Shown: in pieces, positions 7,649 to 16,489 of the stretch
Layout: every line of letters begins with the position of its first letter
Position numbering within the stretch: position 1 is the first letter of the stretch
Assembly: GCF_025857195.1 (NCBI RefSeq)
Contig: NZ_CP109787.1
Coordinates: 1,677,501 to 1,741,500, forward strand
Source: Leisingera thetidis
Lineage (GTDB): Bacteria > Pseudomonadota > Alphaproteobacteria > Rhodobacterales > Rhodobacteraceae
Length of the DNA: 64,000 nt
Direction of reading: 5' to 3'
The notes under the pieces: generated by a model
Seen by the model: only the letters and a program-made list of their open reading frames with translations
Databases searched by the model: none
What the model was told of the DNA's origin: nothing
Translations under genes and position numbers: made by a program

Positions 7649-10066
7649 TCACCCGCGCATCCGGGCGCTGTCGGCGTCAAAGAGCGGTTCCGTGATCAGG
7701 CGGGCCTTGTACATCCTGCCGAGGATTTCGATCTCAACTTCCAGGCCTTCGCTGGCGCGGTCCGTGGGGACAAAGCCCAGGGCGATGGATTTCTGCGAGT
7801 GGTGCGAATAGCCGCCGGAGGTGCAGAAGCCCGCCACGGCGCCGTCCAGCCAGATCGGCTCATAGGCGACCACATCGGCGTCGTCTGCATCGACCTCAAA
7901 GGCGCAGAGCCGGCGGGCGGGACCTGCGTCGCGTTCGGTCTCGGCGGCGGCGCGGCCAATGAAATCAACGGGTTTCTTGAAGGAGATGAAGCGGTCCAGC
8001 CCGGTTTCGGCGGCCGTGTAGTCGGGCGAGAACTCGCGCAGCCAGGAGCCGAAGAACTTGTCCAGCCGCAGCGACATCATCGCCCGCATGCCAAAAGGCT
8101 TCATACCCAGCGGCTGGCCGGCCGTCCAGAGCGCATCCCACAGGGCGCGCTGGGAGAGCAGGTCGCAGTAGATTTCATAGCCGAGGTCGCCGGTATAGCT
8201 GACGCGCTGCACGATGCAGTCGGCCATGCCCACTGTCAGGCGTCGCACATCCATGAAGCGCATGTCCGAGATGTCGGTCCTGGTGCAGGCTTGCAGCACC
8301 TCGCGGGCCTTGGGGCCTGCGATCTGGAAGCCGTTGCGGGTGTCGGAAATGTTCTCGAGGCTGACACCGTCATCGAGGTTCTGCAGGAACCAGCGCATGT
8401 GGTAGGCCTGCGAGCCATAAGACGCGGTGAGTTGGAATTCTTCCTCAGACAGGCAGGAGATGGTGAAATCGCCGATCAGGCGGCCCTTGGGCGACAGCAT
8501 CGGGGTCAGCGACAGGCGGCCAGGCTGGGGCACCCGGCCGGCCATGATGCGGTCGAGCCAGGCGCGGGCGTCGGCGCCTTTGACCAGGTATTTGCCGAAG
8601 TTGTGGACCTCGTTGATGCCCGCGTTTTCGCGCACGGCTTTGACCTCGCGCGCGGTCGCCTCGAAGGCGTTGGAGCGGCGGAAGGACGGGGTTTCGAAAC
8701 GCGGCTCGGTCCCTTCGGCGAAGTAGTTCGGGACCTCAAGCCCGTATTGCGCGCCCCAGACCGCGCCCATGCCATCGAAGACGTCGTACATCGGGGTGGT
8801 GCGGAACGGACGGGCCGCGGGCAGCTCCTCGTTCGGGTAGGCGATGGAGAAGCGTTTCTGATAGTTTTCAATGACTTTCGGGCGGGTGTAGCCCGGGGTG
8901 ATCCAGCCGCCGAAGCGGGCGCAGTCCATCGCGAAAGTGTCGCGTTCGCATTCGCCTTCGACCATCCACTGGGCCAGCATCAGGCCGACGCCGCCGCCTT
9001 GGGAGAAGCCGGCCATCACGGCGCAGGCCGACCAGTAGTTGCGCATCCCCGGCACCGGGCCGACCAGCGGGTTGCCGTCGGGGGCAAAGGTGAAGGGGCC
9101 GTGGATCACCGATTTGACGCCCGCGGCCTCCAGCGCCGGGAAGCGTTTGTAGGCGAAGGCAATTGAGTCCTCGATCTTGTCGAAGTCATCGGGAAGCAGT
9201 TCGTGGCCGAAATTCCACGGCGTGCCGTCCACCGCCCAGGGTTTGCAGGGCTGTTCGTAGAATCCGATGCAGAGGCCGCGGCCCTCTTGCCTGAGGTAGC
9301 TTTCGCCGGCCGGGTCCATCACATGCGGGTGCTCGCCGCCGCCGTCGATGATTTCGGCGATCATCGGCACCTCGTCGGTGACGATGTACTGGTGCTCCAT
9401 CGGGTGCAGGGGCATGTAGACGCCGGCCATGGCGCCGACTTCGCGCGCCCAGAGGCCGCCAGCGTTGACGACATGTTCGGCGTGAATGGTGCCTTTTTCC
9501 GTTACCACGTCCCAGGTGCCGTCGGGGCGCTGGTTGGTTTCGATCACCTTGCAGTGGGTCTCGATCGTGGCGCCGCCCATGCGCGCGGCCTTGGCGTAGG
9601 CGTGGGTGGTGCCGGAGGGGTCGAGGTGGCCGTCCAGCGGGTCGTACAACCCGCCGATGATGCCGTCCACGTTGGTGACCGGGGCGATTTTCTTGATCTC
9701 TTCGGGGGAGACGATTTCGGTCTCCAGTCCCATGAAGCGATGCTTGGCGCGCTCGGCCTTCAGCATGTCGAAGCGTTCCTGGGTTTCGGCCAGGGTGACG
9801 CCGCCGACGTGGTGCAGGCCGCAGGACATGCCGGTGATCTCTTCCAGCTCCCGGTAAAGCTTGATGGTGTAGCCCTGCAGAGCGGCCATATTGGTGTCGC
9901 CGTTGAGCGTATGGAAGCCGCCCGCGGCATGCCAGGTGGAGCCGGAAGTGAGTTCCGAGCGTTCGATCAGCATGACGTCGGACCAGCCGAGCTTGGTCAG
10001 GTGGTAGAGGACAGAGCAGCCGACGACGCCGCCGCCGATCACTGCCACGCGGGTGGTGGTTTTCAT
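7649..10066 (-). CDS. FAD-dependent dimethylglycine/sarcosine dehydrogenase-like protein with GcvT domain
   Basis: The 805-residue enzyme probably demethylates an N-methylated amino acid and passes the one-carbon unit to tetrahydrofolate. The start ATG at 10066 follows an AGGGAGG ribosome site; the longer frame to 10138 lacks one. Residues 4-30 hold the FAD-binding dinucleotide fold (VAVIGGGVVGC). The GSTWHAAGG motif near residue 45 contains the histidine that is covalently flavinylated in mammalian dimethylglycine and sarcosine dehydrogenases. A FAO central domain follows, and from about residue 430 the aminomethyltransferase-like GcvT N and C domains. The natural substrate (dimethylglycine, sarcosine or another methylamine) cannot be told. 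A transporter-like gene lies directly upstream on the same strand. Confidence 0.85.
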   Translation of the reverse strand: MKTTTRVAVIGGGVVGCSVLYHLTKLGWSDVMLIERSELTSGSTWHAAGGFHTLNGDTNMAALQGYTIKLYRELEEITGMSCGLHHVGGVTLAETQERFDMLKAERAKHRFMGLETEIVSPEEIKKIAPVTNVDGIIGGLYDPLDGHLDPSGTTHAYAKAARMGGATIETHCKVIETNQRPDGTWDVVTEKGTIHAEHVVNAGGLWAREVGAMAGVYMPLHPMEHQYIVTDEVPMIAEIIDGGGEHPHVMDPAGESYLRQEGRGLCIGFYEQPCKPWAVDGTPWNFGHELLPDDFDKIEDSIAFAYKRFPALEAAGVKSVIHGPFTFAPDGNPLVGPVPGMRNYWSACAVMAGFSQGGGVGLMLAQWMVEGECERDTFAMDCARFGGWITPGYTRPKVIENYQKRFSIAYPNEELPAARPFRTTPMYDVFDGMGAVWGAQYGLEVPNYFAEGTEPRFETPSFRRSNAFEATAREVKAVRENAGINEVHNFGKYLVKGADARAWLDRIMAGRVPQPGRLSLTPMLSPKGRLIGDFTISCLSEEEFQLTASYGSQAYHMRWFLQNLDDGVSLENISDTRNGFQIAGPKAREVLQACTRTDISDMRFMDVRRLTVGMADCIVQRVSYTGDLGYEIYCDLLSQRALWDALWTAGQPLGMKPFGMRAMMSLRLDKFFGSWLREFSPDYTAAETGLDRFISFKKPVDFIGRAAAETERDAGPARRLCAFEVDADDADVVAYEPIWLDGAVAGFCTSGGYSHHSQKSIALGFVPTDRASEGLEVEIEILGRMYKARLITEPLFDADSARMRG

Positions 10067-10174
10067 GAGGGCCTCCCTGAATTGGTGTTGCCTGCATTCT
10101 GTACAGAAGTGAACAGTAGTCCAGCAGAAAAACGGCAAGGCGTGCCGTATTCAGGGCGTCAGGGCAGGGGAACT

Positions 10175-11809
10175 TTATTCAGATGTGCGGAATCGGCTGT
10201 TCTGGATGATGAAAATCGCTGTCAGCGGGGCGGCCAGGAGGATCACGCCGACGGTGATCAGCAGCATGCCGAGCTGGGAGTAGTCGGCAGGGGTGGTGAT
10301 ATTGCCGGCCGAATCTGTCACTTCGCGCGTCACCACGAAGATTTCGTTCAGGTATTTGGTGCCGAGGCTGGAGGCCGACAGTGCCAGATTCGTGAAGGAG
10401 GCCATGACGGCAAAGAAAGTGGCCTTGAGCCCCGAGGGCGCGTTGCGGGCGATCCAGGCGAGCATCGGGATCATCGCGACCTGGCCCAGCGGCGATTCGA
10501 CGGCGGTGTCGACCATGGCGATGAAGCGGGCGTCGACGACGCCGCCGGTCATTGCCGCGGTCCAGTGGTGGGCGCCGTAGTAAAGCGCGATGTTGGGCAG
10601 GCTGAGGACGGCTTCGGTGATCGCCAGGAAGGCGACGATCCAGGCAATCGGGCGGCTGGCCATCATCGGGCGGAAGACCAGCATGCCGGCCAGCGTCAGC
10701 AGCGAGGTGATGAGCGAGAGGACCGACAGGAACTGCTGATCAAACCCCAGCACGTCGATTTCGAACCAGGTGGCTCCGGGGCCGCGCAGGGGCGTCGCGC
10801 GGTAGACAAAGATGATGATGGCGGTGCCGATCAGGGCGCGGGCCTGGTCCGTGGGCAGCACCGACACCAGCTGGCGCATCAGAAACAGCACGATGGCCAT
10901 GGATCCGGCGAAGACGATCTCCTGCGAGTAGGGCATATCGCCCAGGCCCACGGCCAGCGACAGGGCGACAAAGGCGCCGCCGCCGATGAAGTACCAGTGG
11001 TTCGGGGCCACCGGCTCGCGGGGGAGTTCAATGCGGCTGCGGATCTCTGCCTCGGACACGCCGGCCCAGCGCAGCCGGGCGGCCTTGCGCCATTTCTGCC
11101 AGATCGCCAGCGCCACGCCGGAGAGCGAGATTGCCGGGATCAGCAGGGCAAGGGTGAAGACCAAGCCGTAGAGCGCGCCTTTGTCCGGCTGCGGCAGCGC
11201 ACCGGCGCCGTCAAACAGGGCGACGTTGAGGGCCGCGGCGGCACTGGAGCCGCCGATCAGCGCGATGCGGCCGAAGGTCTGCATGGTGGTGTGCAGCGAT
11301 TTGGTCTCGGATTCGGGCAGCGGGTTCCCCTGGCCGTCGGTGTGCGGCACGGCCTCTACCGACATGGCGTCGGCAACCACGTCCTGCAGGACATACCCGC
11401 ATGGCGCCAGCAGTGCGGCGGTGACATACCAGGCGCCCAGCGGCATTGCCGCGCTCATCATGGCAGGCTCCAGCACGATGGCCGCGAGGATGCCATAGCT
11501 GCCGGCCATCAGACCGGCGCCCAAAAGGATCAGCAGGTATTTCCAGCGCCAGATCAGGTCGACCAAATGTCCCAGCGGCATTTTCAGCGCCCAGGGCAGA
11601 CCCACCCAGAACGCCAGCCCGGCCAGAAAGGCGGCGGAGAGGTCCAGGTATTCCTTGACGAAAAACGACGCTGCAACGGTGGTGATGCCCTGCGTGCCAT
11701 AAGCAAAATAGATCAGCAGCGGCGGCAGGAAGGTCCAGCGCAGCTGGCGGAACAGCTCAAGGATGGTGTTGTCGAACCAGCTCCAGGCCAGCACCGCCGC
11801 ACGGCTCAT
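10175..11809 (-). CDS. MFS transporter, possibly folate-biopterin (BT1)-like
   Basis: The protein is 544 residues with about 12 hydrophobic segments and a charged central loop near residues 265-285, as in the major facilitator superfamily. The motif GYVLQDVVADAMSVE near residue 140 resembles the acidic 'DxxxDa' signature of BT1 folate/biopterin carriers; this is a tentative family call. I took the ATG at 11809 (MSRAAVLAWSW) because the frame upstream of it overlaps the preceding gene. It follows the CNNM/CorC gene by 13 bases and precedes the dehydrogenase by about 108 bases, all on the minus strand. A folate-type carrier beside a tetrahydrofolate-dependent enzyme would make sense, but the substrate is unproven. 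Confidence 0.6.
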   Translation of the reverse strand: MSRAAVLAWSWFDNTILELFRQLRWTFLPPLLIYFAYGTQGITTVAASFFVKEYLDLSAAFLAGLAFWVGLPWALKMPLGHLVDLIWRWKYLLILLGAGLMAGSYGILAAIVLEPAMMSAAMPLGAWYVTAALLAPCGYVLQDVVADAMSVEAVPHTDGQGNPLPESETKSLHTTMQTFGRIALIGGSSAAAALNVALFDGAGALPQPDKGALYGLVFTLALLIPAISLSGVALAIWQKWRKAARLRWAGVSEAEIRSRIELPREPVAPNHWYFIGGGAFVALSLAVGLGDMPYSQEIVFAGSMAIVLFLMRQLVSVLPTDQARALIGTAIIIFVYRATPLRGPGATWFEIDVLGFDQQFLSVLSLITSLLTLAGMLVFRPMMASRPIAWIVAFLAITEAVLSLPNIALYYGAHHWTAAMTGGVVDARFIAMVDTAVESPLGQVAMIPMLAWIARNAPSGLKATFFAVMASFTNLALSASSLGTKYLNEIFVVTREVTDSAGNITTPADYSQLGMLLITVGVILLAAPLTAIFIIQNSRFRTSE

Positions 11810-11822
11810 GACCGGTTTCCAG

Positions 11823-13133
11823 TCATGCCAATGGCCGGATCTTGAGCCCGGTGACGCGGTTGCCTTCGCGTTCGGTGACCTCAAACCGGAAGCCGTGGAA
11901 CGAAAACACCTGGCCTTTGGTGGGGATCATCTGCGCCTCGTGGATCACCAGGCCGGCAATTGTATTGGCCTCGTCGTCCGGCAGGTTCCAATCGGTGGCG
12001 CGGTTCAGATCGCGGATGGTGGTGGCGCCTTCGACCAGGAAAGAGCCGTCCGCCGTCTTCTTGACGATGTGTTCCTCGTCCGGATCGAATTCGTCGGTGA
12101 TCTCGCCAACGATCTCTTCCAGGATGTCTTCCAGCGTGATCAGGCCCTGCAGCGCGCCGTATTCATCCACCACCAGCGCAAAATGCGACCGCATCCGCAG
12201 GAACTGGCGCATCTGCTCGTCCAGGGTGGTGGTTTCCGGCACAAAATAGGGGGCGTTGGCGATTTCCGAGATGTCGAAGGACTTGAGCTTTCTGGCGTCG
12301 CCTCCGGCGCCTCCGGCCTGTTTGTACATCGACCGGAACAGGTCCTTGGCATGCACAACGCCGATGATGTTCTCCTGCTCGCCGCGGAATACGGGCAGGC
12401 GTGTGTGCGGGCTTTGCAGGCACTGCTCGAGGATGACTTCGGGATCCGCGTCCGCGTCGATCATCGCGATGTTCGAACGGTGCAGCATAATCTCCTCGAC
12501 AAACCGGTCGGACAGGTCGAGCGCGCCAAGGATACGGTCGCGGTCTTCCTTTTCCACCACGCCTTCGGAATGGCCGAGGTGCAGCGCGCCGGCGATTTCC
12601 TCGCGCACCGCCATGATGTGGCTGTCCGGGTCGATCCGGACGCCGAAGACGCGCAGCACGCCGCGCACCAGCAGCCGCACGGTATCGACGACCGGGGACA
12701 GCAGCCTGACCAGCAGCGTGATCAATGGTGCCACGGCAGATGCGGCCTTTTCGGCGTTGGAGATGGCATAGGTCTTGGGCAGCACCTCGGCGAAGATCAG
12801 CACCAGCAGGGTCATCACCAGGGTCGCCATCGCCACGCCGCCCTCGCCGAGCGCCCGGGTGAACAGCGCGGTCGCCAGCGAGGTGCCGAGGATGTTGACC
12901 AGGTTGTTGCCCAAGAGCACCGAGCCGATCAGCCGTTCGCTGTCCTCGGTCAGGGCCAGCGCCTTTTGCGCCCCGTGCGAGCCCTTGTCGGCCTGGCTGC
13001 GCAGCTTGCCGCGCGAAGCAGCGGTCAGGGCGGTTTCGGAGCCGGAGAAGAAGGCTGACAGGACCAGCAGCAGAACGATGGCCCCGGCAGTGATCCAGAA
13101 GGCGCTGTCGAGTACGGTGGAGGCAGTGTCCAT
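11823..13133 (-). CDS. CNNM/CBS/CorC (HlyC) family transporter or efflux protein
   Basis: This 436-residue membrane protein has the standard three-part layout. An N-terminal CNNM domain (about residues 12-190) includes FSGSETALTAAS and the FAEVLPKTYAI motif. A CBS-domain pair follows at about 205-335, and a C-terminal CorC/HlyC transporter-associated domain at about 345-430. Family members export or sense Mg2+ or Co2+, and the old name hemolysin C is not a functional guide. It stands between xerD and the BT1-like carrier in one minus-strand run, with about 80 bases to xerD. Confidence 0.88.
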   Translation of the reverse strand: MDTASTVLDSAFWITAGAIVLLLVLSAFFSGSETALTAASRGKLRSQADKGSHGAQKALALTEDSERLIGSVLLGNNLVNILGTSLATALFTRALGEGGVAMATLVMTLLVLIFAEVLPKTYAISNAEKAASAVAPLITLLVRLLSPVVDTVRLLVRGVLRVFGVRIDPDSHIMAVREEIAGALHLGHSEGVVEKEDRDRILGALDLSDRFVEEIMLHRSNIAMIDADADPEVILEQCLQSPHTRLPVFRGEQENIIGVVHAKDLFRSMYKQAGGAGGDARKLKSFDISEIANAPYFVPETTTLDEQMRQFLRMRSHFALVVDEYGALQGLITLEDILEEIVGEITDEFDPDEEHIVKKTADGSFLVEGATTIRDLNRATDWNLPDDEANTIAGLVIHEAQMIPTKGQVFSFHGFRFEVTEREGNRVTGLKIRPLA

Positions 13134-13214
13134 GAGGGGTCCAGAGATCCGGTCTGTTGAATGTTCGCCGTATTTATGGGGGTTTGGCCGCCGCGCTTCA
13201 AGTTCCAGCGGCGT

Positions 13215-14159
13215 TCAGCGCATATCCTTTGCCAGCGGGTGGTGCTCCAGCACCAGTTCCTGCAGGCGGGCGTCCAGCACATGGGTGTAGATCTCGGTGG
13301 TGGCGATGTCGGCGTGGCCCAGAAGCGCCTGAATCGCCCGCAGATCGGCGCCATTGGCCAGCAGGTGGGTGGCAAAGGCGTGGCGCAGGGTGTGCGGGGT
13401 GACCTTGTCCGGCGAGATGCCGCCGGTGACCGCCAGCTCCTTGATCAGCAGATAGAAGCGGTGGCGGGTCAGGTGGCCGGATTTGCCGCGCGAAGGAAAC
13501 AGGAAGCGGGAGGGCGGATGGCCCTCTGCTTCGCGTGCGGCGTCGGTATCGTCGCGGGCGATCAAATAGGCGGCCAGCGCTTCGCGGGCGGGAGGCGACA
13601 GCGGCACCAGGCGTTCCTTGCCGCCCTTGCCCAGGATCAGCAGCATCCTCGGATCGCCGCGCGCGGCGGAAACCGGCAGCGAGACCAGTTCGGTCACCCG
13701 CATGCCGGTGGCATAGAGCAGCTCCATCAGGCAGGTGTTGCGCAGCCGGTCGGACAGGCTGCGGCCGGTCTTGCGGGCGGCGTCCAGCAGGCGGTCGACC
13801 TCGATCACCTCCAGCGTTTTCGGCAGCCGTTTGTCGCGTCCGGGGCCGCGGATCTGGATTGCGGGATTGTCCTGGCGCCAGCCTTCTTCGAAGGCGAAAC
13901 GGTAGATCTGCTTGACCGCAGACAGCCGCCGCGCCCGGGTCGAGCGGGCCAGCCCCTGGGCGTCGCAATTGATCAGGTAAGCCTCGATGTCGTCCTGTTC
14001 GGCCGTCAGGAAACCCTGGCCGCGGTGCTCCAGCCAGGCGGTCAGGTCCTTGAGATCGCGGCCGTAGGCGAGCAGCGTGTTCTGCGAGGCGCCGGTTTCG
14101 GCCGCCTGGGCGTCCAGGAAGGTGGAGATCCACTGAAAATTGTCGCGGGGTGCCATCAT
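13215..14159 (-). CDS. xerD: Tyrosine recombinase XerD
   Basis: XerD works with XerC and FtsK at dif to resolve chromosome dimers. The 314-residue protein has the N-terminal SAM-like core-binding domain (about 8-90) and the C-terminal catalytic domain. The catalytic residues are visible: Arg in ATGMRVTELVSL, the pair in HTLRHAFATHLL, His in LLGHADIATT and the nucleophile Tyr in TEIYTHV. XerD is preferred over XerC because of the chromosomal setting next to aroK-aroB, which is usual in this family; the sequence alone separates the two only weakly. Two ATGs (14159 and 14156) follow the stop of the upstream gene by one base, suggesting co-translation. The position is core, not island. Confidence 0.88.
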   Translation of the reverse strand: MMAPRDNFQWISTFLDAQAAETGASQNTLLAYGRDLKDLTAWLEHRGQGFLTAEQDDIEAYLINCDAQGLARSTRARRLSAVKQIYRFAFEEGWRQDNPAIQIRGPGRDKRLPKTLEVIEVDRLLDAARKTGRSLSDRLRNTCLMELLYATGMRVTELVSLPVSAARGDPRMLLILGKGGKERLVPLSPPAREALAAYLIARDDTDAAREAEGHPPSRFLFPSRGKSGHLTRHRFYLLIKELAVTGGISPDKVTPHTLRHAFATHLLANGADLRAIQALLGHADIATTEIYTHVLDARLQELVLEHHPLAKDMR

Positions 14160-14160
14160 G

Positions 14161-15678
14161 TCACTGGTGCTCCAGCAGCATCAGCTGCAGCGAGGCCCGG
14201 CGCGCGGTGTCCTCCAGCCCGACGGCGCGGAAGGCCGCCAGCGCTGCGGTCAGGTCGCCCAGGTTGCCGTCGGCGCCCTGGGCAAACAGCACCATGCTGC
14301 GCAGAATCGCCTCGCCGAGCTGGCCGTCGTCCAGCATCTGCCGGATCGCCTGCGGCACCTGCGCGTCCGCGGCAAAGCCCAGGGCAATGGCTTCGGCCAC
14401 CGGCGACGGCGCGGTGCTGCTGCCGGGGCGGCCCTGGGCCAGTTCTGCCAGGAAATGAACCCCGGCGCCGGCCTCCGGGGCGTCATGCGCGGCAAGCTCG
14501 TACAGCGGCGACAGCAGGCGGATGCGCCAGGCCAGTGCGGCGGCCGGACCGGTCAGCTTGGCCTGGGCCAGCGGTTCGGCAAAGAGATCGGCAAAGACGG
14601 TTTCGGTGCCTGCCTGCTGCATCGCGTCCCACGCGCGGGGCAGGGAGCGGGCCAGCGCATCCGGATCGCCGGCAGCGAGGTCGCTTTCCAGCTGCTGCAC
14701 CGCCGCGACCCGGTCCCAGATGCCGCCCGAAGCCGCGGGTTTGCGGGCGCTGAACAGGCCGAGGTACTGGTTGGGATTGAGCGCACCGCCGCGGGCCAGC
14801 CGCTCCGCCGCTTCGAGCTGCGCCTTCCAGCCGGAAATGTCGCGCAGATCCGCAGCCGCAAAGGCGGGCGGCAGCGATGCGGTGGGCATCGGCTCGCCGA
14901 TGGTTTCGAACAGGCGGAAGGTCAGCGGATCGGGGTCCTGCGGGCGGCGCAGCGGCGGCGCCAGTTCGAACAGGTCGGGGTTCAGGAACCGGTCGAGCAG
15001 CTCCATCTGGTTCTTTGGCAGCAGTTCCAGCGCGTGGGCGGTTTCCAGCATCAGCGCCGCGGTCGGCCAGTCGCTGCGCCGTGCGGCGCAGAAGATTCTG
15101 GCGGCGTAGCTGTCCGACAGATGCGGCGAGGCGGTCAGCGCCGCGCAGGAGGCGTCCTCGCTGCCGGTGAGCAGGGTGGCGTCGAGCCAGCGGGCAAAGC
15201 GCGCCTTGCTGTCCGTGGGGCCTGCGTGCTCTGCCAGAGCCTGGGAGGGATCCGTGGCCCCCAGAGCCAGCAGCCGGTCAAGGCGTGCCAGCAGGATCCG
15301 GTCGCCGGTTGCGGCGGGCGGGCGGGATTCTGACAACAGCAGGGTGAACAGCAGCGCCTGCATGGCGGGATTGCCGCGCACCGGCACCGATTCGATCAGG
15401 CGCGCGACGTCATCCGCGCTGCTGCCGCGCCACAGATCGGCGGGCAGGCCGGTGGCCGCGGCGGGCACCAGCCCGACCGGTGGCAGCAGGGTTTCCAGCG
15501 GGGTGACCGAGATCGGCGGCAGGGCCGCCGTGCCGGTGACCGGCGGCTCCAGCAGCACGGTGCCGGGCAGCCCGCTGCGCGGCTGCGGTTGGTTCAGCCA
15601 GTCGATTGCCGCGAGGGGTTCATTGGCAAATGCACTGCCTGCCAGCATCACCCCGGCGGCAGCCGCCTTAATCCGCAT
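14161..15678 (-). CDS. Conserved exported helical-repeat protein of unknown function
   Basis: The 505-residue protein begins with a cleavable signal peptide (hydrophobic stretch, then AFA-NEP). The remainder is alanine- and leucine-rich, predicted almost wholly helical, and reads like a TPR/Sel1-like solenoid without a catalytic motif. It is placed between a tiny membrane protein (overlap 11 bases at its start) and xerD (gap one base), so the three are probably translated together. I do not recognise a named family. A periplasmic scaffold or binding role is a guess from shape only. Confidence 0.65.
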   Translation of the reverse strand: MRIKAAAAGVMLAGSAFANEPLAAIDWLNQPQPRSGLPGTVLLEPPVTGTAALPPISVTPLETLLPPVGLVPAAATGLPADLWRGSSADDVARLIESVPVRGNPAMQALLFTLLLSESRPPAATGDRILLARLDRLLALGATDPSQALAEHAGPTDSKARFARWLDATLLTGSEDASCAALTASPHLSDSYAARIFCAARRSDWPTAALMLETAHALELLPKNQMELLDRFLNPDLFELAPPLRRPQDPDPLTFRLFETIGEPMPTASLPPAFAAADLRDISGWKAQLEAAERLARGGALNPNQYLGLFSARKPAASGGIWDRVAAVQQLESDLAAGDPDALARSLPRAWDAMQQAGTETVFADLFAEPLAQAKLTGPAAALAWRIRLLSPLYELAAHDAPEAGAGVHFLAELAQGRPGSSTAPSPVAEAIALGFAADAQVPQAIRQMLDDGQLGEAILRSMVLFAQGADGNLGDLTAALAAFRAVGLEDTARRASLQLMLLEHQ

Positions 15679-15817
15679 TCAGCACCACCGGCTTGCGCAC
15701 CTCGGTGCTGGGCGCCCGGAAATCAGCGCCGAACCACGGCCCCACATAGGCATAACAGACAAGTCCGATCCCGGCGAGAACCGCTAAATAGACCAAATAC
15801 TTAATCAATCGCCCCAT
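15668..15817 (-). CDS. 49-residue single-span membrane protein
   Basis: The ORF starts with MGRLIKYLVYLAVLAGIG and has one strong N-terminal transmembrane helix (about residues 4-26), then a short polar tail ending KPVVLNAD. It begins at the ATG at 15817. The frame is open far upstream, but that part is antisense to aroK. Its stop lies 11 bases inside the next gene, so translational coupling is likely. It is divergent from aroK with 81 bases between. Function unknown. Confidence 0.7.
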   Translation of the reverse strand: MGRLIKYLVYLAVLAGIGLVCYAYVGPWFGADFRAPSTEVRKPVVLNAD

Positions 15818-15898
15818 GGTGTATCCAATGCCTGTTTCCTGCTCTTTTGCCCAAGTTATATATTCCCTTTTCCGCAAGATCACGTCATTCACTGAAGA

Positions 15899-16489
15899 AT
15901 GAGCGAAAAAGAGCAAAGCAGCGGCCAGGAGGCCGCAGGCCCGGTGCCGGGGAAACTGAAGAAGACCATCGTGATGGTGGGCATGATGGGGGCAGGCAAG
16001 ACTGCCGTGGGCCGCGCCCTGGCGGCCCGGCTGGATGTGCCCTTTCTGGACAGCGACCACGAGATCGAGGCCGCTGCCAACATGACGATTCCGGAGATTT
16101 TCGCGCGCGACGGCGAGCCGTTCTTCCGCCAGAAGGAGCGGCAGGTGATTGCGCGGCTGCTGGAGGAGGAGCGCGGCGTGCTGTCGACCGGCGGCGGCGC
16201 TTTTCTGGCGCCGGAAAACCGCGCCGTGATCACCGCTATGGGGGTGTCGGTCTGGCTGGATGCCGATCTCGAGGTGCTGTGGAACCGGGTGCGCCACCGC
16301 GACACCCGGCCGCTGCTGCGCACGGCGGACCCGCGTGCGACGCTCCGCGACCTGTACCGCGCCCGGGTGCCGCTGTATGCCAAGGCCGATCTGGCGGTTG
16401 CCTCCGACGGGCAGGCGGCGATTGAGACGATGGTGGACCGCGTGCTGGAAGCGCTGAAGGCACGCCCCGATGTATTGGAGTGGAAATGA
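15899..16489 (+). CDS. aroK: Shikimate kinase AroK
   Basis: The enzyme phosphorylates shikimate with ATP in the common aromatic amino acid pathway. The 196-residue product has Walker A GMMGAGKTAVG (about 28-38), the shikimate-binding DSDHEIE (about 51-57), the STGGGAF loop (about 95-101) and the RPLL lid motif near 136. A roughly 20-residue hydrophilic N-terminal extension precedes the core. The stop codon overlaps the start of aroB, which performs an earlier step of the same pathway. Confidence 0.95.
   Translation: MSEKEQSSGQEAAGPVPGKLKKTIVMVGMMGAGKTAVGRALAARLDVPFLDSDHEIEAAANMTIPEIFARDGEPFFRQKERQVIARLLEEERGVLSTGGGAFLAPENRAVITAMGVSVWLDADLEVLWNRVRHRDTRPLLRTADPRATLRDLYRARVPLYAKADLAVASDGQAAIETMVDRVLEALKARPDVLEWK

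Noticed and set aside
9203..11845. 880-codon plus-strand ORF
   Set aside because: It is antisense to the flavoenzyme and carrier genes, and the product is low-complexity His/Gly/Asp/Gln-rich.
15818..16297. N-terminal extension of the 49-residue membrane protein (209-codon frame)
   Set aside because: The extension is antisense to aroK and lacks membrane or domain features; the ATG at 15817 starts directly at the hydrophobic helix.
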